A stretch of DNA of 64,000 nt. Source: Butyrivibrio fibrisolvens (GTDB taxonomy: Bacteria > Bacillota > Clostridia > Lachnospirales > Lachnospiraceae). The stretch covers positions 62,001 to 126,000 of the forward strand of contig NZ_CP146963.1 in the NCBI RefSeq assembly GCF_037113525.1, read 5' to 3'. The notes under the pieces are model-generated. The model saw only the letters and a program-made list of their open reading frames with translations. It was not told the origin of the DNA and ran no database searches. The position numbers and the translations under genes were made by a program. Below, piece by piece: positions 1-8,582 of this stretch (position 1 is the first letter of the stretch; each line of letters begins with the position of its first letter).

Positions 1-918
1 ACAGAAGCTTCAAATGAGTATTTCTATGCGGATGTACAGGATGAATATGTATATGCTGTAGATGAGTTCTTATATGAAGATATTACAGAAGTTTCTGTAA
101 AAGTTGAACTTTTGGAAAGCTATGATGGTGGTAATGTATATTCTCTGAATATCGATTACGACGACTGTCCTGGAAGATATTATTATGAGACCACAGACAG
201 ATTTTATCTCGGAACAATTTATGTTACAGCTGATAGGATCTACATGATCAAAGATAGTGAATCAGTACCATCCAAGGAAGAATTCGAAGATTCAGGAATA
301 GAAATCTGTTCTGCGCTGGATTCTGAAATAGACAAGAATGGCGAAGTAGTATCAATTGAAAACGATGGAGATGTATGCACATGCTCTATGTACAATAGCC
401 AGACTGAAAGCGGATTTTACGAATCATTTGAGTGGACTAAAGGCAAAGGACTTACTCATTACAGATCAGGATATGGAGCAGAAGGCGATCCTATAGAACT
501 TGACCTTAAAGATACAGATACTGAAAGCGCTTCTGAAGACGAAGTAGAATCAGCAGATCAGACAGAGGCGGTAGCAAAAGAGTTTTTCGAAGATCTTATC
601 GGAACTTACACTTATGACAACGGAAGCCAGGTCGGAAAAGAAGGCGTCGTTGAGATCAAGAATATAGATGATAGATTGGTTATTGCAGATTATTTAGGCG
701 GTAATACATCAAACTATCGCTATATGTTCAATACAAGCGAATGCGTCAAAGTTGAAGGTGACATGGCATATGTTGAATATGCTCATTCTGCCCGCGAAGA
801 CGGAACTGCAGACTATTGGTACTATGTTTTTGAAAAGACTGAAACTGGCATAAATGTATATTTCAGTGAAGACTCATTTGAGGATGAAGAGCTTTTATAT
901 AACGCCAATAAGGACTAA
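1..918 (+). CDS. Partial acidic surface protein, 5' end outside window
   Basis: The reading frame is open from base 1 to the stop at 916-918, so the gene begins upstream of the window. A TTG at 112 is only an internal codon with no ribosome binding site. At least 305 residues are present. The visible product is rich in Asp, Glu, Tyr and Ser. It has an acidic linker (about residues 170-190 of the visible part) separating an N-terminal part from a C-terminal part rich in Tyr and beta-type residues. No motif was recognised. Its neighbours are lipoproteins and small anchored proteins of similar composition, so an extracytoplasmic lipoprotein is inferred, but the signal peptide would lie outside the window. 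Confidence 0.7.
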   Translation, partial: TEASNEYFYADVQDEYVYAVDEFLYEDITEVSVKVELLESYDGGNVYSLNIDYDDCPGRYYYETTDRFYLGTIYVTADRIYMIKDSESVPSKEEFEDSGIEICSALDSEIDKNGEVVSIENDGDVCTCSMYNSQTESGFYESFEWTKGKGLTHYRSGYGAEGDPIELDLKDTDTESASEDEVESADQTEAVAKEFFEDLIGTYTYDNGSQVGKEGVVEIKNIDDRLVIADYLGGNTSNYRYMFNTSECVKVEGDMAYVEYAHSAREDGTADYWYYVFEKTETGINVYFSEDSFEDEELLYNANKD

Positions 919-973
919 TCCGTATAACTTTTAAGTTAATGTGCGCATAGTTACTGAATTAGAGGGGTGTGTG

Positions 974-1381
974 ATGAAAAAGAAAGAATTAAAAATCCTA
1001 TTTATAGTTTCAGGAATATTACTATGCATTGTACTTTTCTTTTTCCTCAAATACGGAAGAAGAGAAGTTGCGAAAGAATATTATCCAGTAGATCCTGATT
1101 ATTATGTCAAAGTATATCAAAATGGTTTTTTCAAAGGCCATGAATTTCGATGCGTAGCTATTTTGTATGGCCCCAACGGAGAAATATCAAGAGAATATTT
1201 TAATGCAATGTCTACGGATTGCCTTCCCAAAAGACACATGGATTATAGCGTTATTATCGAATGGGAAGACGATTATGTTTCTGTTAGTGTAAGAGATCCA
1301 GAGAGCGGAGGACTAACAAGAAATTTCTATATTGATGGAAGAATTACTTTGGAAGATCGACATTGGGGAGCTGGATTTTGA
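974..1381 (+). CDS. Small membrane-anchored protein, paralog family copy 1
   Basis: A 135-aa protein starting at ATG 974 behind AGAGGGG (961-967). An in-frame GTG at 941 has no such site. Residues about 5-27 form one hydrophobic segment preceded by lysines, followed by a GRREV basic stop-transfer motif, so the rest is predicted to lie outside the cell. The exposed domain carries ILYGPNGEISREYF, IEWEDDYVSVSVRDP and a FYIDGRIT tail. It is closest to the copy at 4322-4726, with which it shares GGLTRNFY and HWGA near the end. Function is unknown. The short domain built around a post-TM 'YxVKVYQ' strand loosely recalls DUF5412-type proteins, which I cannot confirm. Confidence 0.75.
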   Translation: MKKKELKILFIVSGILLCIVLFFFLKYGRREVAKEYYPVDPDYYVKVYQNGFFKGHEFRCVAILYGPNGEISREYFNAMSTDCLPKRHMDYSVIIEWEDDYVSVSVRDPESGGLTRNFYIDGRITLEDRHWGAGF

Positions 1382-1445
1382 TCTGATTAGCTGGATTAGT
1401 ATTATCAAAAGCGATAAGGATTATATTCTATAAGGACGATTAAGG

Positions 1446-1850
1446 ATGAGCAAAAGGCGGATTAGCATAGGGATTTTCATAATATTCATTATATTGTGTG
1501 GAGCTTTTTTATTATTTGGAAGAAGGGAAATAGCAACAGTTCATAATCCTTCAGATGATAATTACTATATTAAGGTATATCAGATAGGGTATATGTATAC
1601 TACACATTATCATTGTGTAAGCATTTTATATGGACCCGATGGAGAAATATCAAGAGAGTATTTTGAAGCGTTTTCGACTGATCAGGGTGAGCCAAGATAT
1701 ATGAGAGAAGGTCAAAGTATAGAAATCGAATGGCATGATGATTGTGTTTCCGTGAGTTCAACGGATCGTGGATGCTATGGAACAACAAGAAAATTCTATA
1801 TTGATGGACGGATTTCCTTAGAGACTTGTATGTGGGATGTGGATTGGTAA
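1446..1850 (+). CDS. Small membrane-anchored protein, paralog family copy 2
   Basis: A 134-aa member of the same family as 974-1381, but nearer to the copy at 3892-4296, with long nearly identical DNA stretches (for example around IIFIILCGAFLLFGR and YQIGYMYTTHYHCVSILYG). One N-terminal membrane segment is followed by GRREIATVHNPSDDNYY and an exposed domain with IEWHDD and FYIDGRIS; it ends in WDVDW. The ATG at 1446 follows a weak AAGGA-like site. The cysteine in the membrane segment does not fit a lipobox. The stop lies 22 bp before the next start, suggesting co-transcription with the lipoprotein at 1873. Function unknown. Confidence 0.75.
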   Translation: MSKRRISIGIFIIFIILCGAFLLFGRREIATVHNPSDDNYYIKVYQIGYMYTTHYHCVSILYGPDGEISREYFEAFSTDQGEPRYMREGQSIEIEWHDDCVSVSSTDRGCYGTTRKFYIDGRISLETCMWDVDW

Positions 1851-1872
1851 TGATCCAATTTGGAGGAATGGT

Positions 1873-3018
1873 ATGAATAATATTTCAAAAGGTATTATTA
1901 TAGGCCTTTGTACGGCAATGATAGTTGCATGTGGTAAGGATGATCCCAATAAACAGCTATCGACAGAAGCTTCGTCAGAAGTGGAAGATGTGAAAACAGC
2001 AGCTACAGATACATCAACTTCTTACAATGAAAATAAGAGCAGTAATAATACAAAAATCGAGATACCTGAAGGAATGTACATCAGTGAACTCACTGGTGAG
2101 CCTATAGATGAAAAAATTAAAGATCAGCGTCCTATTGCAGTAATGATAGATAATGAGGAAGAATCTTTTCCTCACTATGGAACAACTCAGGCAGATATCG
2201 TATATGAACTAATTAATACTACAAGGATAGATCGATTAACACGTCTTATGTGCATATACAAAGACTGGGGAGATATTCAGAAAATTGGAAATATCCGAAG
2301 TGCTCAGCCTACAAATATAGTACTTGCAGCCGAGTTTAATGCTGTTCTGTGTCATGATGGTGGCCCCTGGTTTAATGATGAATATTTCGAGCAGGAAATA
2401 TATGCAGATCATTTTACAGGAGTTTTTAGCAGAGACCTTAGTATAAGAGATAATCTTTATGACAAGTTTATTTTGAAGGGGGACTTGGACAATGCATTCG
2501 CCAATTCTATTATTTCTCCAACATATAGCGAGACCTATTCTGATTACGACAAAAAATTCAAATTTACGGATTATGGCACAGTAGTAGATCTTAAGACTCA
2601 GGCTGCAGAAGTATCGGATGTTGTAGAATTGGTTCTTCCTTTTTATCATAACAAATCAACATTAAGATATAACGGACAGACTGAGAAGTACGAATATTAT
2701 GAATACGGAAAACTTTATCAGGAAGCTGAAGATAGTGCGCCACTTGCTTTTGATAATGTAATTCTTCAGAGTACTCAAATTTATAAAATGGATGATAATG
2801 GATACCTTAGGTATTATTTCCAGCGTTCTGAAAAGAATTGTGGTTACTATATTACGAAAGGCCAGTGCATTCCTATTTACTGGGATAGAGATTTTGATAC
2901 AGATATAGTCCATTACTATTCAGATGAATCATATACTCAAGAGATTCAGATCAATACAGGAAAAACATATATAGCACTGGTTCCAAATGATACTTGGGAT
3001 GAAGTAAGTCTTAAGTAA
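1873..3018 (+). CDS. DUF3048 (YerB-like) family lipoprotein
   Basis: The start is ATG 1873 with TGGAGG directly upstream (1861-1866); an in-frame ATG at 1837 inside the previous gene is not supported. The 381-aa product has a short signal peptide ending in a lipobox (MIVAC), so it is predicted to be lipid-anchored outside the membrane. After a Ser/Thr/Asn-rich linker, the region from about residue 68 matches the DUF3048 pattern: an IAVMIDNEEESFPHYG stretch, then ADIVYELI, then a TRLMCIY strand and KIGNIRSAQ. The function of this family is not established. The C-terminal half carries the second YerB-type domain with YRF/YYF-rich strands. It sits among lipoproteins and membrane paralogs, probably in one transcription unit. 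Confidence 0.8.
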   Translation: MNNISKGIIIGLCTAMIVACGKDDPNKQLSTEASSEVEDVKTAATDTSTSYNENKSSNNTKIEIPEGMYISELTGEPIDEKIKDQRPIAVMIDNEEESFPHYGTTQADIVYELINTTRIDRLTRLMCIYKDWGDIQKIGNIRSAQPTNIVLAAEFNAVLCHDGGPWFNDEYFEQEIYADHFTGVFSRDLSIRDNLYDKFILKGDLDNAFANSIISPTYSETYSDYDKKFKFTDYGTVVDLKTQAAEVSDVVELVLPFYHNKSTLRYNGQTEKYEYYEYGKLYQEAEDSAPLAFDNVILQSTQIYKMDDNGYLRYYFQRSEKNCGYYITKGQCIPIYWDRDFDTDIVHYYSDESYTQEIQINTGKTYIALVPNDTWDEVSLK

Positions 3019-3042
3019 TGAGATAAGAAAGGAAAATAAAAA

Positions 3043-3849
3043 GTGAAAAAGGACTTTAGTAAATTTATAGTAACAGCAATGGTAGCAACAACATTCTTAT
3101 CAGGTTGCAATAGCGCCCAGCTTGAACTTGATTCAGAAGATGAAGCAACAATAGAAGAATCCGCAGAAGAGATTTCTGAAGACAAGGATGATGCAGCAAC
3201 AGATGATTCTGTAGAAGAAGTTTCAAAAGATGATAAAGATGCTAAAACAGATGATTCAACAGAAGAAGTTGTTATAGACGGAACAATCATCAGCCAAACT
3301 AACAACTACGCTTATGTAGTACATGGAGATAATGAGTACTGCTCAGTTAACCTCTGTGAATCCGGAGAAGAATTATGCACTATAAAACAGGAAGACTGTG
3401 ACTATCCGGTTAATTTCGAAGAAGGTAAAGTTGAAGAATATGAAAACCTCCTGGGAAGTAGCAGCTTTGTAATAACTATTCAGAGTGGAGATTATTATCT
3501 TCTTGAAGTTTATAGCTGTAAAGATGAAGATGTTGAATGTATTGAAGAAGATTATATTACTGATTACTTCGTAGAAGATATAGATAGTGACGGCCATGAT
3601 GAACTAATAGTAAACATGATATATATGGCAGGCGGAAGAGGAGGAGTCTTTATATTCAGAAAAAATAATGATTCTATCCAATCTGCAAAAGTTAACGCGG
3701 ACTATAACCAGGTTAACGTATTCTATGATTCAGAAAACAAAGAAATCAATATTTCTTATCCAACAGATAGCGGTGAGTTTGAGGAAATTACAATTCCTAT
3801 AGAAGATGCGCTGAACGATCCAGAGATGGTAGAATTTGAAGACATTTGA
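3043..3849 (+). CDS. Lipoprotein with EF-hand-like calcium motif
   Basis: A 268-aa protein starting at GTG 3043, with AGAAAGGA (3025-3032) upstream. The signal peptide ends in FLSGC, a good lipobox. A low-complexity acidic linker (about residues 25-80) contains repeated EEVSKDDKDAKTDDS-like units. The folded part has the DIDSDGHDEL motif, typical of EF-hand-like or FG-GAP-type calcium loops in secreted bacterial proteins. A ligand-binding or structural role at the surface is inferred; no enzyme motif is visible. The lipoprotein at 4755 has similar calcium-loop motifs, so the two may be distant relatives. Confidence 0.75.
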   Translation: MKKDFSKFIVTAMVATTFLSGCNSAQLELDSEDEATIEESAEEISEDKDDAATDDSVEEVSKDDKDAKTDDSTEEVVIDGTIISQTNNYAYVVHGDNEYCSVNLCESGEELCTIKQEDCDYPVNFEEGKVEEYENLLGSSSFVITIQSGDYYLLEVYSCKDEDVECIEEDYITDYFVEDIDSDGHDELIVNMIYMAGGRGGVFIFRKNNDSIQSAKVNADYNQVNVFYDSENKEINISYPTDSGEFEEITIPIEDALNDPEMVEFEDI

Positions 3850-3891
3850 GGGGGTAATGCATTTATATAGTATCAATAAGGATGATGAAGA

Positions 3892-4296
3892 ATGAATAAA
3901 AAACGGATTAAAATAGGTGTTTTCATAATATTCATTATATTGTGTGGTGCTTTTTTATTATTTGGAAGAAAGAAAATAGCAACAGTTCATAATCCTTCGG
4001 ATAATAATTACTATATCAAGGTATATCAGATTGGGTATATGTATACTACACATTATCATTGTGTAAGTATTCTGTATGGACCCGATGGAGAAATATCAAG
4101 AGCGTATTTTGAAGCATTTTCAACAGATCGTCTTAAGCCAAGATATATGAGAGAAGACCAAAATTTATATATCGAATGGCATGATGATTATGTTTCTGTA
4201 AGATATGCAGATCATGCAACCAAAGGAACTATAAGAGATTTTTATTTGGATGGACGAATCACCTCGACGCCTTGCCTATGGGACGTGGACTGGTAA
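3892..4296 (+). CDS. Small membrane-anchored protein, paralog family copy 3
   Basis: A 134-aa near-duplicate of the protein at 1446-1850: same single membrane segment (FIIFIILCGAFLLFG), same YQIGYMYTTHYHCVSILYG block and same WDVDW C-terminus. The DNA is also strikingly alike, so this is a recent duplication rather than convergence. Differences cluster after the IEWHDD motif, where residues RYADHATKGTIRD replace SSTDRGCYGTTRK. The ATG at 3892 follows GATGAAGA and is in the same relative position as in the sister copy. No catalytic motif is seen. It is followed 25 bp later by another family member. Confidence 0.75.
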   Translation: MNKKRIKIGVFIIFIILCGAFLLFGRKKIATVHNPSDNNYYIKVYQIGYMYTTHYHCVSILYGPDGEISRAYFEAFSTDRLKPRYMREDQNLYIEWHDDYVSVRYADHATKGTIRDFYLDGRITSTPCLWDVDW

Positions 4297-4321
4297 TCGC
4301 TTAATTTGGAGGTGGAACAAG

Positions 4322-4726
4322 ATGAAAAAGAAGCTAAAAAACATAGCCATTATTGTTGGAATGGTTTTGGCTATCGCATTAATTCTTTTCCTAAAATTAG
4401 GAAGAAGAGAAGTGAAAACTGTATATAATCCATTAGACGATGGTTATTACGTAACGTTTTATCAGATAGGATATTTAAAAGATTATGAATATCACTGCAT
4501 ATGCATTTTATATGGACCAAACGGCGAAATATCCAGAGAATATCTTGATGCAATGTCGACTGACCAGCTTGTAAAAAGGCATATGGATAATAGAGTAGCT
4601 ATCGAATGGAATGAAGATCATGTTTCTGTAAGCGTACGTGATCCTGAAGAAGGAGGACTAACAAGAAATTTTTATCTTGATGGAAAAATAACATCGGAAA
4701 AGTGCCATTGGGGAGCAGATTTCTAG
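4322..4726 (+). CDS. Small membrane-anchored protein, paralog family copy 4
   Basis: A 134-aa protein. The start is ATG 4322 behind GGAGGTGG (4308-4315); the frame is open further upstream but only by overlap with the previous gene. It has one N-terminal membrane segment (about residues 6-26), then GRREV and an exposed domain with ILYGPNGEISREY, IEWNEDHVSVSVRDP and FYLDGKIT. It pairs with the copy at 974-1381. The order of the four copies is therefore type 1, type 2, lipoproteins, type 2, type 1. Function unknown. Confidence 0.75.
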   Translation: MKKKLKNIAIIVGMVLAIALILFLKLGRREVKTVYNPLDDGYYVTFYQIGYLKDYEYHCICILYGPNGEISREYLDAMSTDQLVKRHMDNRVAIEWNEDHVSVSVRDPEEGGLTRNFYLDGKITSEKCHWGADF

Positions 4727-4754
4727 TGATTTTACAGGAAAAGGAAGAGTAAAA

Positions 4755-6338
4755 GTGAAAAAGAATATTATTAAATCTGTAGCAGGAGTTATGGCAACTG
4801 CGATGGTTATATCCGGGTGTACTTCTTCGGTTATTGAATTGAGTGACGATACAGATGAGAATAATACTGATAATGTAAGTCAGGAAGAGAATGATAATTC
4901 GAATTCATCAAATAGTTCTGATGAAAAAAATAGCAAAGCCGATTCTGAATCTAGCAGCAGTGATCAAAATGATAATGAAGACACCATGTGGGACTCTCCA
5001 ATGGCTGAATATGTACCAGAGTCGCCATATCCGTATTATATAAGCTTTGTAAATGGAGAAATAGCTACAAAATCCGATGATTATTATTTTTCTGATTACA
5101 TAACAGGAGACTATAAATACACCTGCTGTGATCTCAGCGGAGACGGAATAGCTGAACTTGTTTTGCTGACCCAAGAAGATGATGAAGAAAAGCTAATAGT
5201 ATTTACTTATGATAGTGACAAGGGCGTAATAAGCAATTCGATAGCTTGTAGCTTTAATTCGGATTGCGATTACATTTCAAAGAATGGTTTTGTGCTCCTA
5301 AATTCATATAAAGATGAATCCGGGAACCGGTACAGTGGCAAGACAGATGACGAGTCTTACACACAAAAGATAAGCGCAATATTATCAACGGGTTCTTCCA
5401 TAAAGGGATACTCACTATTTGAATGGCAAAGGGATGCAGGCAGTAGCGAGTATGATGGCCCTTCTGAAGATGTTTACGATCAGATCATGGAGATGGCATC
5501 TGATCAGGTCACCTTATCTGAAGGAGAAAAGCCCGAAGATATGATTCCATATCTGGAAGAATGTGAAAAAAGCTTTGATGATTCAATCGAAGAATTCAAG
5601 CTCTTTAAACAGAATGGAAACGGCATATTCAGCAACCTTGGCAGCGCAGATTTACCGGATAATGAATATGAAGATGCAGATGAAGCATATGAAGCTTTTA
5701 TAAATAATGAAACGACGGTAAGGTGCGAATATGGAATAAAGGCATATGATACTTATTTTTCATATATTTATGGAGAAAAGTATTCGTTATCCAGATGGTA
5801 TGATCCGGATGATTCTGATACATTGGAAACCCGCTATATAGACTGTGGAGATGATGGGAGCAAGGAGCTGGTAATTAGCGTTACAGAAGAATTAAATTAT
5901 GAGCCCATCGAATCTATATATGTTATCAGCTTTTATGAGGGGCACTTATATTTGCGCTTTGTTACTGAGAGTAGCTCCAGGTCATATGTTTCCATTGGAG
6001 ATAATGGGGACATTTATGGTGGCGGAAGTGCAAGTGATCTTATAGAGATCAGGGACGAGGCATTTTTGGATTCGGATATTATCTTTCACTATGTCTATCA
6101 GTTAGAAATGGTAAGTGGAGAAGCCCTAAAGGATTATTTTCCAAATGTAAATGACGAACCAGAAGAACTCTTAACAATTTACATCTATACAATAGACGGT
6201 GAAGAATACCATGTTCCTTACTATAATTTTGAAGAAGTAACAGATGAAGGCGAATACACTGATTTTATGAAAGCTTGTGAAGAGCAGGGAATATCTTTTT
6301 CTTCACAAGAAGATATAGATGAGCTTATAGAAGAGTAA
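4755..6338 (+). CDS. Large acidic lipoprotein with calcium-loop-like motifs
   Basis: A 527-aa protein starting at GTG 4755 (AGGAAGAG upstream). The N-terminus is a signal peptide with the lipobox VISGC, followed by a long Ser/Asn/Asp/Glu linker to about residue 75. The folded region contains two Asp-rich loops, CDLSGDGIAEL near residue 120 and CGDDGSKEL near residue 362, which resemble EF-hand-like or FG-GAP repeats. A substrate-binding or adhesion role outside the membrane is inferred. The protein closes the lipoprotein/paralog cluster; a terminator lies about 135 bp downstream. Confidence 0.7.
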   Translation: MKKNIIKSVAGVMATAMVISGCTSSVIELSDDTDENNTDNVSQEENDNSNSSNSSDEKNSKADSESSSSDQNDNEDTMWDSPMAEYVPESPYPYYISFVNGEIATKSDDYYFSDYITGDYKYTCCDLSGDGIAELVLLTQEDDEEKLIVFTYDSDKGVISNSIACSFNSDCDYISKNGFVLLNSYKDESGNRYSGKTDDESYTQKISAILSTGSSIKGYSLFEWQRDAGSSEYDGPSEDVYDQIMEMASDQVTLSEGEKPEDMIPYLEECEKSFDDSIEEFKLFKQNGNGIFSNLGSADLPDNEYEDADEAYEAFINNETTVRCEYGIKAYDTYFSYIYGEKYSLSRWYDPDDSDTLETRYIDCGDDGSKELVISVTEELNYEPIESIYVISFYEGHLYLRFVTESSSRSYVSIGDNGDIYGGGSASDLIEIRDEAFLDSDIIFHYVYQLEMVSGEALKDYFPNVNDEPEELLTIYIYTIDGEEYHVPYYNFEEVTDEGEYTDFMKACEEQGISFSSQEDIDELIEE

Positions 6339-6355
6339 AAAGAAAAAGTATCTAG

Positions 6356-6463
6356 GGAGAATATATAGTTAATCAGCAAGAGGCATTTGGAGATGATGCT
6401 TACGAGTATATAGATGCTAGCACTAATATCCTGGATCATCAGGACGAGTTTAAAGATTTATAG
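6356..6463 (+). pseudogene. Possible remnant of a coding sequence
   Basis: Between the lipoprotein stop and the terminator there is a 35-codon open stretch from just after an in-frame TAG (6353-6355) to TAG 6461-6463, reading NQQEAFGDDAYEYIDASTN and ending in HQDEFKDL. There is no start codon or ribosome binding site, but composition resembles the preceding genes. It could be the decayed end of another surface gene, or chance. Confidence 0.25.
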
Positions 6464-6474
6464 TACCTTTTGAG

Positions 6475-6509
6475 GGGGGTGATGCCAGAGGCATTACCCC
6501 CTGATTTTT
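6475..6509 (+). terminator. Rho-independent terminator of the lipoprotein cluster
   Basis: GGGGGTGATGCC (6475-6486) pairs with GGCATTACCCCC (6490-6501), with one G-T wobble and a three-base loop, followed by GATTTTTG. It closes the cluster at 1-6338. Confidence 0.85.
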
Positions 6510-6510
6510 G

Positions 6511-6597
6511 CATTTCGTCATCCAAAAATGCATTTCGTCGTATAAATCTTACCGTTCGTCGGAAATCGTAACGAAAAATAATAAAAAAATGTATATT
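6511..6597 (+). promoter_or_regulatory. Phased TTCGTC repeat array and candidate promoters
   Basis: CATTTCGTC occurs at 6511-6519 and 6531-6539, and CGTTCGTC follows at 6553-6560. The TTCGTC cores start at 6514, 6534 and 6555, so they lie on one face of the helix, about two turns apart. A TATATT at 6592 lies 31 bp after the last copy but has no good -35, as expected for an activator-dependent promoter. A second candidate is TTGACC (6621) with TATAAT (6642), spacer 15. The pattern suggests a binding site for a cooperative regulator of the kinase operon; the regulator is unknown. Confidence 0.5.
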
Positions 6598-6601
6598 TAA
6601 G

Positions 6602-6780
6602 AAGCTGTCGGTGTTGAGCTTTGACCTTTTAGTAATGACATTATAATATCGGCAGCTTTCATCAAGAAGCACTCTCAGGTATGAAAAAAGAGGGGATGGG
6701 CAATCATGGGGAGATTGCTCGAGTCAGATGTTTTTAGCTAAATTTTAACAGGATCCTGGTCACCACGACCGGGATTTTGT
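6602..6780 (+). other. Structured leader upstream of the kinase gene
   Basis: Three stems are visible in this otherwise gene-free stretch: 6602-6610 with 6650-6658 (AAGCTGTCG with CGGCAGCTT), 6700-6705 with 6713-6718 (GCAATC/GATTGC) and 6753-6761 with 6767-6775 (ATCCTGGTC/GACCGGGAT). The last is followed by TTTTG and looks like a weak terminator. It could be an attenuator, or a decayed one. No known riboswitch consensus was recognised. Confidence 0.35.
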
Positions 6781-6884
6781 TGTATTAGGGCAGTTCTTGA
6801 AATTTCTATTCAAGAATGACATAATTACATAACCCAATGTTTGATTTTTGGGAAATTGTTTTTTATGTATTGCAAGGATTTTTT

Positions 6885-8582
6885 ATGTTACAGATCGGAT
6901 CTTTAGTTGACGGCAAATATAAGATACTGAGTATTATCGGGCAGGGCGGAATGAGCACTGTCTATCTTGCGATTAATGAAAGAGCCAATAAACCCTGGGC
7001 TATCAAAGAGGTCAGGAAGAACGGCGTTAGTAATTACGAGGTAGTCAAGCAGAGCCTTGTCATGGAAACCGATATGCTCAAGCAGCTCTCTCACCCTAAT
7101 CTCCCCAGTATTGTAGACGTTATCGATACAGATGAATGTTTTCTTATCGTAATGGACTATATCGAAGGAAATACTCTCTTAAGAGCCATAGAAGAATACG
7201 GCGCTCAGCCACAGGACAAGGTTATAGGATGGGCCAAGGAGCTGTGTGACGTTCTTTCGTATCTTCATACGAGAAAGTCCCCAATCATATACAGGGACTT
7301 AAAACCCGCAAATATAATGCTTAAACCTGACGGAACCATCACTCTTATCGATTTTGGAACCGCCAGAACATATAAAAAAGACAGAATAGAAGACACCACA
7401 TGTCTTGGTACAAGAGGCTACGCCGCTCCCGAACAGTTTGGAGGAAGAGGCCAGACAGATGAAAGGACAGATATTTACAATCTTGGAGCGACTCTTTATC
7501 ATCTGGTGACAGGCCATAATCCTGGCGAACCTCCTTATGAGATGTACCCCATAAGACAGTGGAATCCGACTCTTTCAGCCGGCCTTGAGCAGATCATTTT
7601 GAAATGTACTCAGCTAAACCCTGCTGACAGATACCAGTCAAGCGCTCAGGTCATGTACGATCTTGAGCATTATAGCGAGCTTGATAAGGATTATAGGAAA
7701 AGAGCCGGACTTCGAGTTGCCATGTTTGGCATAACAACTGCGATAACACTTTCCTGCGCAGGGGCAGCAGCTTTTTTGCTACTATCATCCAATAAATTGC
7801 AAAAAGACAGTTATGTATCCTATATAGAAGAAGCCAGAAGCCATCCAAATGTTACAGGCCAGATCGATAATTATGAGGAAGCGATAGCTCTTGCCCCCAT
7901 GAACGGTACTGCATATCTTGAGCTTCTCAATCAGGTATATCTTCTTGATGATAATTTCACGCCTGAAGAGGATGAGCAGTTAAGGCAGCTCCTTATAACT
8001 CAGTATGATAACAAAAGAACTTATGAACAGATGCTTGCAACAGACGAAAAGGCATATGATGAGTTTGCATACAGGCTTGGTCTTGCTTACTTCTACTGCT
8101 ATGACGTCGAAGGCAATAAGCCTATGTCTACCAAATGGCTTGATATAGCAGCAAAGTCCAAGACCCTTGACGAAGTCAAAGTCACAAGGGCTCAAAGGCT
8201 TGGCATGATAGCATCCTACTATTCAAGACTTGGTAAAACAAGTAAGACAGGGGATGAAGTAATAAGCTATTCACAGTACTGGAACGACCTTGTAGAGATA
8301 ACCCAGGGTGACATATCGCTTGAAGATAATACTACAACCGCCCTTATGGTATACAAAGAGATGGTAAGCCAGATAAGCAAGCATTCCGAGGAGTTCCAAA
8401 AGGCCGGGGTCACCTATGAAGAAATAGTAGCCCAGCTTGATAATATCAAAACAAGACTTGATACAGATATTATCACGACACCCGAAGATGAAGAGAGGAT
8501 CAAACCGCTCAAGGACAATCTGTATCAGAACCTTGAGCTTGCCTATAAGGCTGTTGATGGAGCCTATAAGGAGGCACAGTGA
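6885..8582 (+). CDS. Membrane Ser/Thr protein kinase (Hanks type)
   Basis: The preferred start is ATG 6885 with AAGGA at 6874-6878; an upstream in-frame ATG (6837) has no ribosome binding site and would add 16 hydrophobic residues. The 565-aa product has a cytoplasmic kinase domain: glycine loop GQGGMS, catalytic lysine in WAIKEV, catalytic loop YRDLKPANIML (His replaced by Tyr in the HRD motif), DFGTAR, and an APEQ activation-segment end. One membrane helix follows at about residues 278-300, then an outer helical, TPR-like region of about 260 residues instead of PASTA repeats. The gene overlaps the next by 4 bp and is followed by a PP2C phosphatase, so a phospho-signalling module is clear. 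The outer region is presumably the sensor. Confidence 0.9.
   Translation: MLQIGSLVDGKYKILSIIGQGGMSTVYLAINERANKPWAIKEVRKNGVSNYEVVKQSLVMETDMLKQLSHPNLPSIVDVIDTDECFLIVMDYIEGNTLLRAIEEYGAQPQDKVIGWAKELCDVLSYLHTRKSPIIYRDLKPANIMLKPDGTITLIDFGTARTYKKDRIEDTTCLGTRGYAAPEQFGGRGQTDERTDIYNLGATLYHLVTGHNPGEPPYEMYPIRQWNPTLSAGLEQIILKCTQLNPADRYQSSAQVMYDLEHYSELDKDYRKRAGLRVAMFGITTAITLSCAGAAAFLLLSSNKLQKDSYVSYIEEARSHPNVTGQIDNYEEAIALAPMNGTAYLELLNQVYLLDDNFTPEEDEQLRQLLITQYDNKRTYEQMLATDEKAYDEFAYRLGLAYFYCYDVEGNKPMSTKWLDIAAKSKTLDEVKVTRAQRLGMIASYYSRLGKTSKTGDEVISYSQYWNDLVEITQGDISLEDNTTTALMVYKEMVSQISKHSEEFQKAGVTYEEIVAQLDNIKTRLDTDIITTPEDEERIKPLKDNLYQNLELAYKAVDGAYKEAQ

Noticed and set aside
6837..6884. Upstream start for the Ser/Thr kinase
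   Set aside because: No ribosome binding site before ATG 6837, whereas ATG 6885 has AAGGA at proper distance and gives the usual N-terminus.
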